A stretch of DNA of 64,000 nucleotides, taken from assembly GCF_900119825.1 (NCBI RefSeq), contig NZ_FPKR01000001.1, positions 372,001 to 436,000 of the forward strand, read 5' to 3'. The position numbers and the translations under genes were made by a program. The stretch is from Chitinimonas taiwanensis DSM 18899 (GTDB taxonomy: Bacteria; Pseudomonadota; Gammaproteobacteria; Burkholderiales; Chitinimonadaceae). The notes beneath the pieces are model-generated. The model searched no databases. It had not been told where the DNA came from and saw only the letters and a list, made by a program, of their open reading frames with translations. This document shows, piece by piece, positions 27,300 through 35,861 of the stretch. How positions within the stretch are numbered: the stretch's first letter is position 1; the number at the start of each line of letters is the position of its first letter.

Positions 27300-28388
27300 T
27301 TAGCGCGCGCGCAGCTTTTCCCACCAGCTATCGAAATTGCTTTGTACGGCGGCATCCCATTCCGCCAGCTGGCGCAGGCCCTTGGCGGCCTCGCTGGACG
27401 GGAAGATAGCCTGATTACTGCGCAGCTCGGCACGCACGAAGCGCTGTGCGGCGGCATTCGGATTGCCCGCGCCGGTTTCATTGGTCAGCGCGGCGGAGTT
27501 CTTACCATCGAGCATGAAGTTGATGAACTGCAACGCCAGCTCAGGATTACGCGCCTTGCTGTGGATGACCAGATTGTCCACCCCGAGCACATTGCCCTCG
27601 CGCTGGTAGCGGTAGTCGATCTTGATGCCGCGTTTAGCGGCCTTGGGGCTGGTCTTGGCCAGGAAGAAATCGGACGAAAAGCCCAGCGCCAGCCAGATAT
27701 TGCCCACGGCCAGCTCCTCGCCAAAGGTCTGGTTGGCCAAGGGGCTGTAAAAGCTCATGCCGGCCCAGAACGGTTTGGCTGCCTCGATGCTGGCGCGTGC
27801 GGCCGCCAGTTCGGCTGGCTTGGTGCTATTGGGCGAAAAGCCGTTATAGGCCAGCGCTGCTGCCATCACCTCGCGCGAGTCATTGATCACGAACACCCGC
27901 CCCATCAGCTTGGCCAGCTCGGTGGGGTCGAACAGCGCGCGATAGTTCTCGGTGGGGATATTCAGCTCCTTGAGCTTGTCGGCGTTGTAGCCCAGCAAGG
28001 TAGAGGTGAATGCATACGGCGCGCTGTAGCGATTGCCGGGGTCGTAGCTCGGGTTGAGGAAGGCGGGCGCCACATTGGCCAGATTGGGCAGCTTGGCGCG
28101 ATCCAAGGGCTGCAGCAAGCCGGCCTTGGCCAGCTTGGATACCGCATAGTCTGACGGCACCATCACATCGAATACCTTGCCCTTGTCGACCACCGCCTCG
28201 AGCATCTCATCCATGGTGCCGTAGGTGGTCTGCACCACCTTGCAGCTGCACTGTGCCTCAAAGCGCTGCACCGCCTCCTCGGACAGATAATCGCTCCAGT
28301 TATACAGCTGCAGATCGGCAGCCAGCGCGCCGGCTGCGCAGGCAAGCAGCAGGCTGTGGCGTAACCATCGGACGCTTGGACGAGACAT
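27300..28388 (-). CDS. periplasmic spermidine/putrescine-binding protein
   Basis: A 362-residue exported binding protein of the PotD/PotF family. The signal peptide ends near AGALAA; mature signatures are LQLYNWSDYLSEEAVQRFE, the FDVMVPSDYAVSKLAKAGLLQPLD segment and a late YRYQREGNVLGVDNLVIH. It captures polyamines for an ABC importer, but no potABC-type ATPase or permease genes are adjacent, so it must pair with remote genes or act as a sensor partner. It lies in the same orientation as the MFS gene downstream, 141 bases apart, and near ornithine decarboxylase. Confidence 0.92.
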   Translation of the reverse strand: MSRPSVRWLRHSLLLACAAGALAADLQLYNWSDYLSEEAVQRFEAQCSCKVVQTTYGTMDEMLEAVVDKGKVFDVMVPSDYAVSKLAKAGLLQPLDRAKLPNLANVAPAFLNPSYDPGNRYSAPYAFTSTLLGYNADKLKELNIPTENYRALFDPTELAKLMGRVFVINDSREVMAAALAYNGFSPNSTKPAELAAARASIEAAKPFWAGMSFYSPLANQTFGEELAVGNIWLALGFSSDFFLAKTSPKAAKRGIKIDYRYQREGNVLGVDNLVIHSKARNPELALQFINFMLDGKNSAALTNETGAGNPNAAAQRFVRAELRSNQAIFPSSEAAKGLRQLAEWDAAVQSNFDSWWEKLRAR

Positions 28389-28563
28389 AAGAATTCCTCA
28401 ATAAGGCACAGGCTTAGGGCTAGGGACAGGCCAAACAAGCAGCCTGTATGCCATGGGAATTCTGCCACGCCACCACGCTGCCTCGCAGCTGTACTGCACA
28501 AACTTGGTGTGTACGCGGCATGGCCTGCCTGCCAATGGCGCAGCGCAGACGACCTGCCGCGCC

Positions 28564-30417
28564 TCAGAAATAGCGTTTGAAGTGCAAGCTGAGCTCGCGC
28601 CGAGCCAAGCCGGGGCGTCGCTTGTAGCGATAGTCGAACACCAGCGCATTGCGTTGGTCGATGGGCAGGAATTGCGTGGCCTGCCAGCTGTGCAAGCCGA
28701 TGTTCTGGCCGCTTGCGCGACTGTGGTAGCGATAACGGAGTAGTGATTTCATGCCGCCTATCTCACGCACAATCAGGCCCAGCTCGGGTTCCAGGCTGAG
28801 ATAGGCGCCCTTGTCGGCATAAGCGGCACTGGCGCCCGCCAGCGCATAGAGATCGACATCGGCCGCGATACGCCGGCTCAAGCCCAATCCCCCATGTACG
28901 GCTGGCTTGGCCCGGCTACGCAGATCGGCCTGATTCTGCGGCAGCCAGCCTAGTTCGAAACGACCAGACCAGCCTTGCGTGAAGCTGTCGTAGGGAATCA
29001 GGGATTCCACCCCGTAAACCGTCAGTGCGCCTAGACGCAACTTGCCATCACGCAGGCCTTGCTGCAGCGCCAGCTCAAACAGCCGCAAGGCGTTCTCGCT
29101 GAAGTACTGGCGATTATCGTCTTCCAGACGGTGCGAAGCCGGCAGCAAGCGGAGCTCCACAACCCCATCCTCACCCTGCTCGCGCCACCCCACGCTGAAT
29201 TGCGCGTCAGGTGGCGTTGCGGTCGGCTGCTTGTACTCGCCGGCGTCCAGCGTTTTGCCTGTGTGCGAGCGTTCGCGCAGTGCACCAAGCTGCTGCTCGT
29301 AGGCCTGCCAGCTAGCGTGGGTGCGCTGCCCCTGTTCGTACAGATAGCGGTTATAGGCGCGCGCCAGTTCCAGAGCGAAAAAGCCATTCGGGGTGGCTTC
29401 GGCGCTGCTTGCCGGAGGCTGCGACTGGTGAACCGCGCGCTGTACCTCGTCCCGAGCAGCGCTGGGCAGCTGCTCATTCAGGCTACGCACCAGCCAGCGG
29501 CTGGCGGGCTGTACATGGGTGCTGGCAATGGCGCCGGCAGCCTTGGCTTCCTTGATGACATCCAGCGGTGTTAGCCAGCCACCGCGAGGTTCTCGTAGCG
29601 TAGGGTGCGCCAGTGAGACGATGAAGTTGACCAGCGTGGCGCAGTTATAACTGTCAAAGAAGTACGTGAGCTCAGTCTGACGTAGTTCATGTAGATGCAG
29701 CTGGATCAGCTCGCGACTGGGTTCATCGAGGGCCAGCTGGTATTCCCAGATATTGCGCTGCTCGCCGGCCAGATAGCGCGCAACGGGCTCGCTATAGGGC
29801 GATAGTGTGTAGTAGCCGCGTTTGCCCACCAGCAGGCTTTCATAGAACAGCTTGGGCAGATTGGCCGTGGCGGTATCGGTAAAGAAGGAGATCGCGTGCG
29901 CCAGCGGTCTTTGCTGGGCATCTCGGCCGCTAATCTTGAGCAGCAGATGGCCCATCATGCTTGAAGGCTGGCTCAGGTTTTCAGAGGCAAACACCAAGGA
30001 TGCGGTTTCCAGCGGCGCACGTTGGCGGAATTCTTCCAGCGCGCTGCAATGCGCCAGCGGGCGACGAGGCATGCCTAACTGGCGGGCCAGCCAGAGCTGG
30101 CGTGCCGGAAAGCGGCAGACGGCCGACTCGGCCTCAGCGCCATACAGCAGGGCCAGGGTTTGCTCCAGGGTGGCTTGGGCGCCAATACCCGGTTCACCCA
30201 GCTGAAAGTTCGGGTCGAGAATGCGGGCCTTGCCGCCGCTGATATGCAGCAGCGATAGCCAAGTGGGGTGCTCGGCCAGTTTGAGTAGACGGGCCTTTTC
30301 CTGCAGCGCAGTGACCGTGAGCGCCGGCATTTCGTCTGCCCGGGCGGTGAACGTACCGAGCAGCAGGCAAAAAAAAGCGGCTAAAAAGCCGCTTTTCTGA
30401 AGCGTGTCAGCCAGCAT
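28564..30417 (-). CDS. DUF4105 envelope protein with C-terminal beta-barrel-like region
   Basis: A 617-residue protein. A signal peptide (FLAAFFCLLLGTFTARA) is followed by a DUF4105/Lnb N-terminal-type periplasmic domain at about 100-300. It includes ENLSQPSSMMGHLLLKISG, HAISFFTDT and the cysteine segment FFDSYNCATLVNFIVS, which resembles papain-like NlpC/P60 active-site helices. From about 380 the sequence alternates strands (GWREQGEDGVVELRLLP, GRFELGW, DVDLYALAGA, LSLEPELGLIV) and ends with an aromatic residue (KRYF), as outer-membrane barrels do. The start overlaps the upstream lipoprotein stop (TAATG), implying translational coupling. An intrinsic terminator is encoded within codons 8-17. 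Function unknown. Confidence 0.85.
   Translation of the reverse strand: MLADTLQKSGFLAAFFCLLLGTFTARADEMPALTVTALQEKARLLKLAEHPTWLSLLHISGGKARILDPNFQLGEPGIGAQATLEQTLALLYGAEAESAVCRFPARQLWLARQLGMPRRPLAHCSALEEFRQRAPLETASLVFASENLSQPSSMMGHLLLKISGRDAQQRPLAHAISFFTDTATANLPKLFYESLLVGKRGYYTLSPYSEPVARYLAGEQRNIWEYQLALDEPSRELIQLHLHELRQTELTYFFDSYNCATLVNFIVSLAHPTLREPRGGWLTPLDVIKEAKAAGAIASTHVQPASRWLVRSLNEQLPSAARDEVQRAVHQSQPPASSAEATPNGFFALELARAYNRYLYEQGQRTHASWQAYEQQLGALRERSHTGKTLDAGEYKQPTATPPDAQFSVGWREQGEDGVVELRLLPASHRLEDDNRQYFSENALRLFELALQQGLRDGKLRLGALTVYGVESLIPYDSFTQGWSGRFELGWLPQNQADLRSRAKPAVHGGLGLSRRIAADVDLYALAGASAAYADKGAYLSLEPELGLIVREIGGMKSLLRYRYHSRASGQNIGLHSWQATQFLPIDQRNALVFDYRYKRRPGLARRELSLHFKRYF
30369..30396 (-). 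terminator. intrinsic terminator inside the DUF4105 signal-peptide codons
   Basis: Read leftward, a perfect 9-bp stem AAAAGCGGC / GCCGCTTTT (30396-30388 with 30381-30373) with a six-base loop TTTTTA is followed by more T, giving T8 in all (30376-30369). This is a textbook intrinsic terminator. It lies 21 bases inside the DUF4105 gene and 21 bases after the lipoprotein stop. Confidence 0.8.
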
Positions 30418-30779
30418 TACTTGCAAGCAACGACGATGCTGTCTTGGTAAGCCCACATCTTTTCGGTGGCGTAGTCGGTGGTCGAACCGAAAGCACCGCC
30501 GCTCAGGATGTTGATGAAGAACTTGGAATCCACCTTGCTGGCCATGGCGGTTTCCTTGGCACAGTTCGGGGTTTCGCTGACCAGCACCTTGTCGGTCTTC
30601 TGACGCTTCACTTCCACCACGCCGGGGGCGGTGAAGGTCTTGCCATCCACGCTCAGCTTGGCTTCGGCGCCGTTGGAGGTGGAGACATTAATCTTCTGCG
30701 TTTCTTCGTTCAGGATCGAAGCACAGCCAGACAGCAGGACAACGGCGCCAGCGGCAGCAGCCAGAATGATCTTTTTCAT
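30417..30779 (-). CDS. small lipoprotein
   Basis: A 120-residue lipoprotein: signal peptide MKKIILAAAAGAVVLLSGC with lipobox L-L-S-G-C and lipidated Cys19. The mature part (ASILNEETQKINVSTSNGAEAKLSVDG, APGVVEVKRQKTDKVLV, TPNCAKETAMASKVDSKFFINILSGGAFGSTTDYATEKMW) is a recognisable but unnamed proteobacterial family. Two in-frame ATGs exist; 30779 is chosen because GAGGG then lies about 10 bases away, against 2 bases for 30788. Its stop overlaps the DUF4105 start (TAATG). A strong terminator follows at once, so most transcripts should carry only this gene. Confidence 0.85.
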   Translation of the reverse strand: MKKIILAAAAGAVVLLSGCASILNEETQKINVSTSNGAEAKLSVDGKTFTAPGVVEVKRQKTDKVLVSETPNCAKETAMASKVDSKFFINILSGGAFGSTTDYATEKMWAYQDSIVVACK

Positions 30780-30946
30780 GGAATTCATACCCTCGTTAAA
30801 TAGTTATTTACTGCACCCGCTCAGGCGGGGCGGCGCATCATACGCGTGCAGTAGCGGGGGCGGCAAACGCGAATAGGACATGCAGCGGGATTGCCACAGC
30901 CCCCCTGCTGCCTGGTAGTCCGCTAACAAAATTGCCTATTCCTGCC

Positions 30947-30961
30947 TGTAGTAATCCTACG
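30947..30961. promoter_or_regulatory. HexR-like box upstream of tkt
   Basis: TGTAGTAATCCTACG resembles the HexR consensus TGTAAT-N3-ATTACA as I recall it, with both half-sites recognisable at the expected spacing. It lies 39 bases upstream of the -35 element at 31001, about 80-90 bases before the expected transcript start, a place more usual for an activator. Regulator identity is inference. Confidence 0.4.
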
Positions 30962-31000
30962 GTAAGGCGCGGATTTCTGGCTATTTATCAAAGACTTGGC

Positions 31001-31029
31001 TTGCCGCATTGCACCTCAGCGGCGATAAT
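31001..31029 (+). promoter_or_regulatory. sigma-70 promoter of tkt
   Basis: TTGCCG (31001-31006) and GATAAT (31024-31029) are separated by exactly 17 bases. Transcription would start near 31036, about 140 bases before the tkt ATG, leaving a leader that contains a terminator-like hairpin. Confidence 0.6.
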
Positions 31030-31044
31030 GCGCGCGATTTTCCC

Positions 31045-31078
31045 CGGCCCGCCGTTGGCGCGGGCCGTTTGTTTTCTT
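31045..31078 (+). terminator. terminator-like hairpin in the tkt leader
   Basis: CGGCCCGC (31045-31052) pairs with GCGGGCCG (31060-31067) and is followed by TTTGTTTTCTT (31068-31078). It begins only about 10 bases after the predicted transcript start and some 100 bases before the tkt start codon, so it may act as an attenuator or end upstream transcription. Confidence 0.6.
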
Positions 31079-31175
31079 CATGTGCGCGCTGTTGCGCCGG
31101 CCGTTCTCACCCCCTTCGTGGATGGCCTGGCTGCCCGGTATACGCAAACAAGTTCTTGATTGGAAAGAGACCTCG

Positions 31176-33170
31176 ATGGCTGCCTCCCGTACCCAACTCG
31201 CCAATGCGATCCGTGCCCTGTCCATGGATGCCGTGCAACAGGCCAATTCCGGCCACCCCGGTGCGCCGATGGGCATGGCGGAAATTGCGTTGGCGCTGTG
31301 GGGTAGCCACCTCAAGCACAATCCGAACAACCCGAAGTGGGCCGACCGCGACCGCTTCGTGCTGTCCAATGGCCACGGCTCGATGCTGATCTATTCGCTG
31401 CTGCACCTGACCGGCTACGCGCTGCCGATTGAAGAGATCAAGAACTTCCGCCAGCTGCACAGCAAGACCCCGGGCCACCCCGAGTATGGCTACGCCCCGG
31501 GCGTGGAAACCACTACCGGCCCGCTTGGCCAGGGCATCACCAATGCGGTGGGCATGGCCATGGCCGAAAAACTGCTGGCAGCCCAGTTCAACCAGCCCGG
31601 CCACACCATCGTCGACCACCACACTTATGTGTTCATGGGCGACGGCTGCCTGATGGAAGGTATTTCGCACGAAGCCTGTTCGCTGGCCGGTACCTGGGGC
31701 CTGGGTAAGCTGATCGCCTTCTGGGACGATAACGGCATCTCCATCGACGGCCATGTCGAAGGCTGGTTTACCGACAACACCCCGAAGCGTTTCGAGGCCT
31801 ATGGCTGGCATGTGATTGCCGATGTGGACGGCCACGATGTAGACGCCGTGCTGGCCGCCATTGCCGCCGCCAAGGCCGAAACCAGCAAGCCGACCCTGAT
31901 CTGCTGCAAGACCGTGATCGGCAAGGGCTCGCCCAACAAGGCCGGCACCCATGATGTGCATGGCGCCGCACTGGGTGCTGTCGAAGTGGCCGCCACCCGT
32001 GAAGCGCTGGGCTGGAACCACGCGCCGTTCGAGATTCCGGCCGAGGTCTACGCCGGCTGGGATGCCAAGCAGAAGGGCGCTGCCGCCGAGAGCGACTGGA
32101 ACGCCAAGTTCGCCGCCTACCGCGCTGCTCACCCCGAGCTGGCTGCCGAGTTCGAGCGCCGCATGGCCGGTGAGTTGCCTAAGGATTGGGCCGAGTTCAA
32201 GGCCGCCGCCATTGCCAAGATCAATGAAGCCGCCCAGACCGTGGCCACCCGCAAGGCCAGCCAGATTGCGCTGGAAGCCTTCTCGCCCAAGCTGCCGGAA
32301 TTCCTGGCCGGTTCGGCCGACCTGACCGGTTCCAACCTGACCAACTGGTCTGGGTCAAAGTGGATTGATGGCGAAGGCAACGGCAACTACATCAGCTACG
32401 GCGTGCGCGAGTTCGGCATGGCCGCCATCATGAATGGCATGACCCTGCACGGTGGTCTGCGCCCCTACGGCGGCACCTTCCTGATGTTCAGCGAATACGC
32501 GCGCAATGCGCTGCGCATGGCCGCGCTGATGAAGATCAACCCGATCTTCGTGTTCACCCACGATTCGATCGGCCTGGGCGAAGACGGCCCGACCCACCAG
32601 CCGGTTGAGCAGACCGCCACCCTGCGCTATGTGCCGAATATGGATACCTGGCGCACCTGCGATACCACCGAAACCGCGGTGGCTTGGGCTGTGGCAGTGG
32701 AGCAGAAGACCCGCCCGAGCAATCTGGTGCTGAGCCGTCAGAACCTGGCCTTCATGGCGCGTACCGAAGCGCAGATCGCCGATATCGCCAAGGGCGGCTA
32801 TGTGCTGCGCGAAGCCGAGAGCGGTGCTGCTCAGGTCGTGCTGATCGCCACCGGTTCGGAAGTGGACCTGGCGGTGAAGGCTCAGGCCCAGCTGGCCACC
32901 GAAGGCATCCGTGCCCGCGTGGTGTCCATGCCCTGTACCAATCTGTTTGACCGCCAGGATGCCGCCTATCGCGCCAGCGTACTGCCCAAGGGCACGCCGC
33001 GCGTGGCGGTGGAAGCCGGCGTGACCGATTTCTGGCGCAAGTATGTGGGCCTCGAGGGCGCCGTGGTCGGTATCGACACCTTCGGCGAATCGGCTCCGGC
33101 CCCAGCCCTGTTCAAGGAGTTCGGCATCACCGTGGAAGCAGTGGTGGCCGCAGCCAAGAGCGTGCTGTAA
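31176..33170 (+). CDS. tkt: transketolase
   Basis: Thiamine-diphosphate enzyme moving two-carbon ketol units in the pentose phosphate pathway. The 664-residue length is normal. Signatures: SGHPGAPMG (25-33), [17 protein letters not shown] (65-81), the ThDP motif [12 protein letters not shown] (155-166), and in the second domain [13 protein letters not shown] and [22 protein letters not shown] 31176 follows GGAAAGAG; the longer frame is not used. It heads a run of central-carbon genes (tkt, gap, pgk, fba), each separated by its own control signals rather than forming one tight operon. Confidence 0.97.
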   Translation: MAASRTQLANAIRALSMDAVQQANSGHPGAPMGMAEIALALWGSHLKHNPNNPKWADRDRFVLSNGHGSMLIYSLLHLTGYALPIEEIKNFRQLHSKTPGHPEYGYAPGVETTTGPLGQGITNAVGMAMAEKLLAAQFNQPGHTIVDHHTYVFMGDGCLMEGISHEACSLAGTWGLGKLIAFWDDNGISIDGHVEGWFTDNTPKRFEAYGWHVIADVDGHDVDAVLAAIAAAKAETSKPTLICCKTVIGKGSPNKAGTHDVHGAALGAVEVAATREALGWNHAPFEIPAEVYAGWDAKQKGAAAESDWNAKFAAYRAAHPELAAEFERRMAGELPKDWAEFKAAAIAKINEAAQTVATRKASQIALEAFSPKLPEFLAGSADLTGSNLTNWSGSKWIDGEGNGNYISYGVREFGMAAIMNGMTLHGGLRPYGGTFLMFSEYARNALRMAALMKINPIFVFTHDSIGLGEDGPTHQPVEQTATLRYVPNMDTWRTCDTTETAVAWAVAVEQKTRPSNLVLSRQNLAFMARTEAQIADIAKGGYVLREAESGAAQVVLIATGSEVDLAVKAQAQLATEGIRARVVSMPCTNLFDRQDAAYRASVLPKGTPRVAVEAGVTDFWRKYVGLEGAVVGIDTFGESAPAPALFKEFGITVEAVVAAAKSVL

Positions 33171-33194
33171 GCCTTTGTAGTTTTGTTGCAAAGC

Positions 33195-33223
33195 AAAAAG
33201 CCCCGCCAGCGCGGGGCTTTTTT
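33195..33223 (+). terminator. intrinsic terminator of tkt
   Basis: GCCCCGC (33200-33206) and GCGGGGC (33211-33217) form the core with loop CAGC. The stem extends through A5 and T6 on either side. It stands 25 bases after the tkt stop; TGTAGTTTTGTTGCA (33176-33190), a 13/15 match to the HexR-like box, lies between. Confidence 0.9.
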
Positions 33224-33467
33224 CATGCAGCTGGCGAGTATGCGTCGGGCGTGACTGCCTGGTGCGGCAAGCCTGCCACCGCCCTTGATTTGCATGCGTT
33301 CTAGCGCCAGCCAGCATTACCCGCCGCTAAGCTGCTCAGGAAGACCCTGATTTGAGTAAGGCTAATCGGCATACGCATCCATGCGTGATTTCCCCATGCC
33401 GCAGCGCAGCAAATGGCGGCTTTTGTAGTCCCCTTTCAGCCGGGGGCGCAGTTACAATCGCGGCCTT

Positions 33468-33492
33468 TGTAGTTTAATTGGCGCCAACTACA
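33468..33492. promoter_or_regulatory. inverted repeat TGTAGT-N13-ACTACA upstream of gap
   Basis: A 25-base inverted repeat: left arm TGTAGTT (33468-33474), right arm AACTACA (33486-33492). It starts 9 bases after a -10-like TACAAT (33453-33458) and ends 29 bases before the gap start, so it could be an operator overlapping the transcript start or an RNA hairpin. Another TGTAGT occurs at 33424. The rest of the 351-base tkt-gap gap shows no gene. Confidence 0.5.
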
Positions 33493-33521
33493 TTCGGCTG
33501 CCCAGTAAGGAGAATCCCAGC

Positions 33522-34538
33522 ATGTCCATCCGCATCGCCATTAATGGCTACGGACGCATCGGCCGCAATGTTCTGCGTGCAATTTATGAACTGAACCGCG
33601 GCCAGGATTTCAAGGTCGTCGCCATCAATGCCTCGGGCGACATCGACACCAATGCCCATCTGACCAAGTTCGACACCGTGCACGGCCGCTTCAATGCTGA
33701 CGTGCGCGCCGATGGCGACTGGCTGCGCATCAACGACGAGCACATCCGTTTCTTCTCCACGCGCAACCCGGCCGAATTGCCCTGGGGTGAACTCGGCATC
33801 GATATCGTGCTCGAGTGCACGGGTGCCTTCACCAGCAAGGCCAAGTGCCAGGCGCACCTGAACGCGGGCGCGAAGAAGGTGCTGATCTCGGCCCCGGGCG
33901 ACAAGGATGTGGACGCCACCATCGTTTACGGCGTCAACCACGATATCCTGACCCGTGATATGACCGTGGTGTCGAATGCCTCCTGCACCACCAACTGCCT
34001 GGCCCCGCTGGCTAAGGTGCTGAATGACCATATCGGCATCAGCAAGGGCCTGATGACCACCATTCACGCCTACACCAATGACCAGGTGCTGACCGATGTG
34101 CGTCACAAGGATCTGCGCCGTGCCCGTTCGGCCACCCAGAGTCTGATCCCGACCAAGACCGGCGCTGCCGCCGCGGTAGGCCTGGTGCTGCCCGAGCTGA
34201 ACGGCAAGCTCGACGGCTTCGCCGTGCGCGTGCCGACCATCAATGTGTCCATGGTTGATCTGACCTTCCAAGCCGGTCGCGCCACCAGCAAGGAAGAGAT
34301 CAACGCACTGATGCGCGATGCCGCCGGCGGTGGTCCGCTGAAGGGCGTGCTCGGCTACAACGATCTGCCCCTGGTCTCGATCGATTTCAACCACACCAAT
34401 GAAGCCTCGATCTTCGACAGCACGCTGACCAAGGTCAGCAATGGCGATCTGGTCAAGGTTGGTGCTTGGTACGATAACGAATGGGGCTTCTCGGTGCAGA
34501 TGCTGAATACCGCACGCGCCATGATGGAAGCGAAGTAA
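33522..34538 (+). CDS. gap: glyceraldehyde-3-phosphate dehydrogenase, type I
   Basis: Oxidative phosphorylation of glyceraldehyde 3-phosphate with NAD. The 338-residue protein has the N-terminal [10 protein letters not shown] (7-16) nucleotide site, catalytic Cys155 in SNASCTTN, the phosphate-binding HAYTNDQ and a C-terminal WYDNEWGFS. The segment [22 protein letters not shown] is typical of betaproteobacterial GAPDH and also resembles erythrose-4-phosphate dehydrogenase, but the position beside pgk supports gap. AAGGAGAATCCCAGC precedes the ATG. Two hairpins separate it from pgk. Confidence 0.95.
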   Translation: MSIRIAINGYGRIGRNVLRAIYELNRGQDFKVVAINASGDIDTNAHLTKFDTVHGRFNADVRADGDWLRINDEHIRFFSTRNPAELPWGELGIDIVLECTGAFTSKAKCQAHLNAGAKKVLISAPGDKDVDATIVYGVNHDILTRDMTVVSNASCTTNCLAPLAKVLNDHIGISKGLMTTIHAYTNDQVLTDVRHKDLRRARSATQSLIPTKTGAAAAVGLVLPELNGKLDGFAVRVPTINVSMVDLTFQAGRATSKEEINALMRDAAGGGPLKGVLGYNDLPLVSIDFNHTNEASIFDSTLTKVSNGDLVKVGAWYDNEWGFSVQMLNTARAMMEAK

Positions 34539-34555
34539 ACCCCGGCATCACCGTG

Positions 34556-34582
34556 AACGCCATGGCCATGCGCCATGGCGTT
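34556..34582 (+). terminator. hairpin between gap and pgk
   Basis: An 11-bp perfect stem AACGCCATGGC (34556-34566) / GCCATGGCGTT (34572-34582) with loop CATGC, followed by TTTGCATTTG. It lies 17 bases after the gap stop. The interrupted T-run makes it a moderate terminator, so partial read-through into pgk is likely. Confidence 0.6.
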
Positions 34583-34615
34583 TGCATTTGCGGCGCCCGC
34601 CACAGCTGGCGCGGC

Positions 34616-34639
34616 TGTAGTGGCTCGCGCCGCCCTACA
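34616..34639. promoter_or_regulatory. inverted repeat TGTAGT-N12-CCTACA upstream of pgk
   Basis: A 24-base inverted repeat with arms TGTAGT (34616-34621) and CCTACA (34634-34639), the same geometry as the fba site. It overlaps a separate strong hairpin, GCTCGCGCCG (34623-34632) with CGGCGCGAGC (34644-34653), so part of its sequence could be constrained by RNA structure instead. It ends 51 bases before the pgk ATG. Confidence 0.4.
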
Positions 34640-34690
34640 CGCGCGGCGCGAGCTAGACTCACCTTTTCCCACCTTGCGACCCAAGCTGCC

Positions 34691-35860
34691 ATGAACTTCA
34701 AAAAGCTCACCGACCAAGCCCTTGCCGGCAAGAAAGTCCTGATCCGTGTCGACATGAATGTGCCGGTCAAGGACGGCAAGATCGGCGACGACACGCGCAT
34801 CCGTGCCTCGTTGGCCACCATTGAACACTGTCTGAAGGCCGGCGCCGGCGTGGTGCTGATGACCCATCTGGGCCGCCCGACCGAGGGCAGCATCACCGAG
34901 GAAGACAAGCTGGCCCCGGTAGCTGCGCGTCTGGGTGAACTGCTGGGTCGCGACGTACCCGTGATCACGGACTGGACTGGTTTCTCGGTCAAGGCCGGTG
35001 AATTGGTCATGTTGGAAAACATTCGCACCAATGTGGGCGAGAAGAAGAACAAGGATGAACTCGGCCAGGCCTACGCGGCGCTGTGCGATGTGTTCGTCAA
35101 CGATGCCTTCGGTACCGCGCACCGCGCCGAAGCGTCCACCCATGCGGTGGCCAAGTTCGCGCCGATTGCCTGCGCTGGCCTCTTGCTGAGCGCCGAACTT
35201 GACGCACTGGGCAAGGCGCTGGCCCAGCCGGCACGTCCGCTGGTGGCCATTGTGGCCGGCTCCAAGGTGTCGACCAAGCTGACCATTCTCGAATCGCTGG
35301 CCGACAAGGTCGACCAGCTGATCGTCGGTGGTGGCATCGCCAATACCTTCCTCTTGGCCGAGGGCAAGCAGATCGGCAAGTCGCTGGCCGAAGCCGATCT
35401 GGTCGAACAGGCGCGCGCCGTGATCGCCAAGATCCGCGCACGGGGCGGCGATGTGCCGCTACCGACCGATGTGGTGGTAGGCCAGAAGTTCGACGCCAAT
35501 GAAGCGGCCGTGGTCAAGCCGCTGTCGGCTGTTACCGAAAGCGACATGATTTTCGATATTGGTCCCGATTCGGCCGCGCAGCTGGCCGAGGTGGTGGCCA
35601 AGGCCGGCACCATCGTCTGGAACGGCCCGGTCGGCGTGTTCGAGTTCGACCAGTTCGGCAAGGGCACCGAGGCGCTGGCGCGCGCGATTGCCGCCAGCCC
35701 CGCTTTCAGCATTGCCGGCGGTGGCGACACCCTGGCTGCGGTGGCCAAGTACGGCGTCACCGAGCAGGTCGGCTACATCTCCACCGGCGGCGGCGCCTTC
35801 CTCGAGTTCCTCGAAGGCAAGACCCTGCCAGCCGTGGACATCCTGGCGCAGCGCGCCTGA
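34691..35860 (+). CDS. pgk: phosphoglycerate kinase
   Basis: Transfers the acyl phosphate of 1,3-bisphosphoglycerate to ADP. The 389-residue protein starts [21 protein letters not shown], with [11 protein letters not shown] (about 19-29), the substrate loop THLGRP (59-64), [15 protein letters not shown], and the nucleotide-binding [13 protein letters not shown] and GGGDTLAAV near the C terminus. Length is typical. ATG 34691 is chosen; the upstream open frame runs through the hairpins. The next gene starts 1 base after its stop, so pgk and the DUF4349 lipoprotein are co-transcribed. Confidence 0.97.
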   Translation: MNFKKLTDQALAGKKVLIRVDMNVPVKDGKIGDDTRIRASLATIEHCLKAGAGVVLMTHLGRPTEGSITEEDKLAPVAARLGELLGRDVPVITDWTGFSVKAGELVMLENIRTNVGEKKNKDELGQAYAALCDVFVNDAFGTAHRAEASTHAVAKFAPIACAGLLLSAELDALGKALAQPARPLVAIVAGSKVSTKLTILESLADKVDQLIVGGGIANTFLLAEGKQIGKSLAEADLVEQARAVIAKIRARGGDVPLPTDVVVGQKFDANEAAVVKPLSAVTESDMIFDIGPDSAAQLAEVVAKAGTIVWNGPVGVFEFDQFGKGTEALARAIAASPAFSIAGGGDTLAAVAKYGVTEQVGYISTGGGAFLEFLEGKTLPAVDILAQRA

Positions 35861-35861
35861 T

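Larger units (their letters stand above)
30780..31175 (+). other. 396-base divergent regulatory region upstream of tkt
   Basis: No protein gene is supported. It contains a HexR-like box at 30947-30961, a good sigma-70 promoter at 31001-31029 and a terminator-like hairpin at 31045-31078. The promoter of the leftward lipoprotein gene should also lie at its left end. Open frames at 30932 and the extended tkt frame from 31080 have no ribosome-binding site and cross these signals. Confidence 0.6.

Noticed and set aside
30932-31159. 75-codon open frame upstream of tkt
   Set aside because: It crosses the predicted tkt promoter and leader hairpin and lacks a ribosome-binding site.
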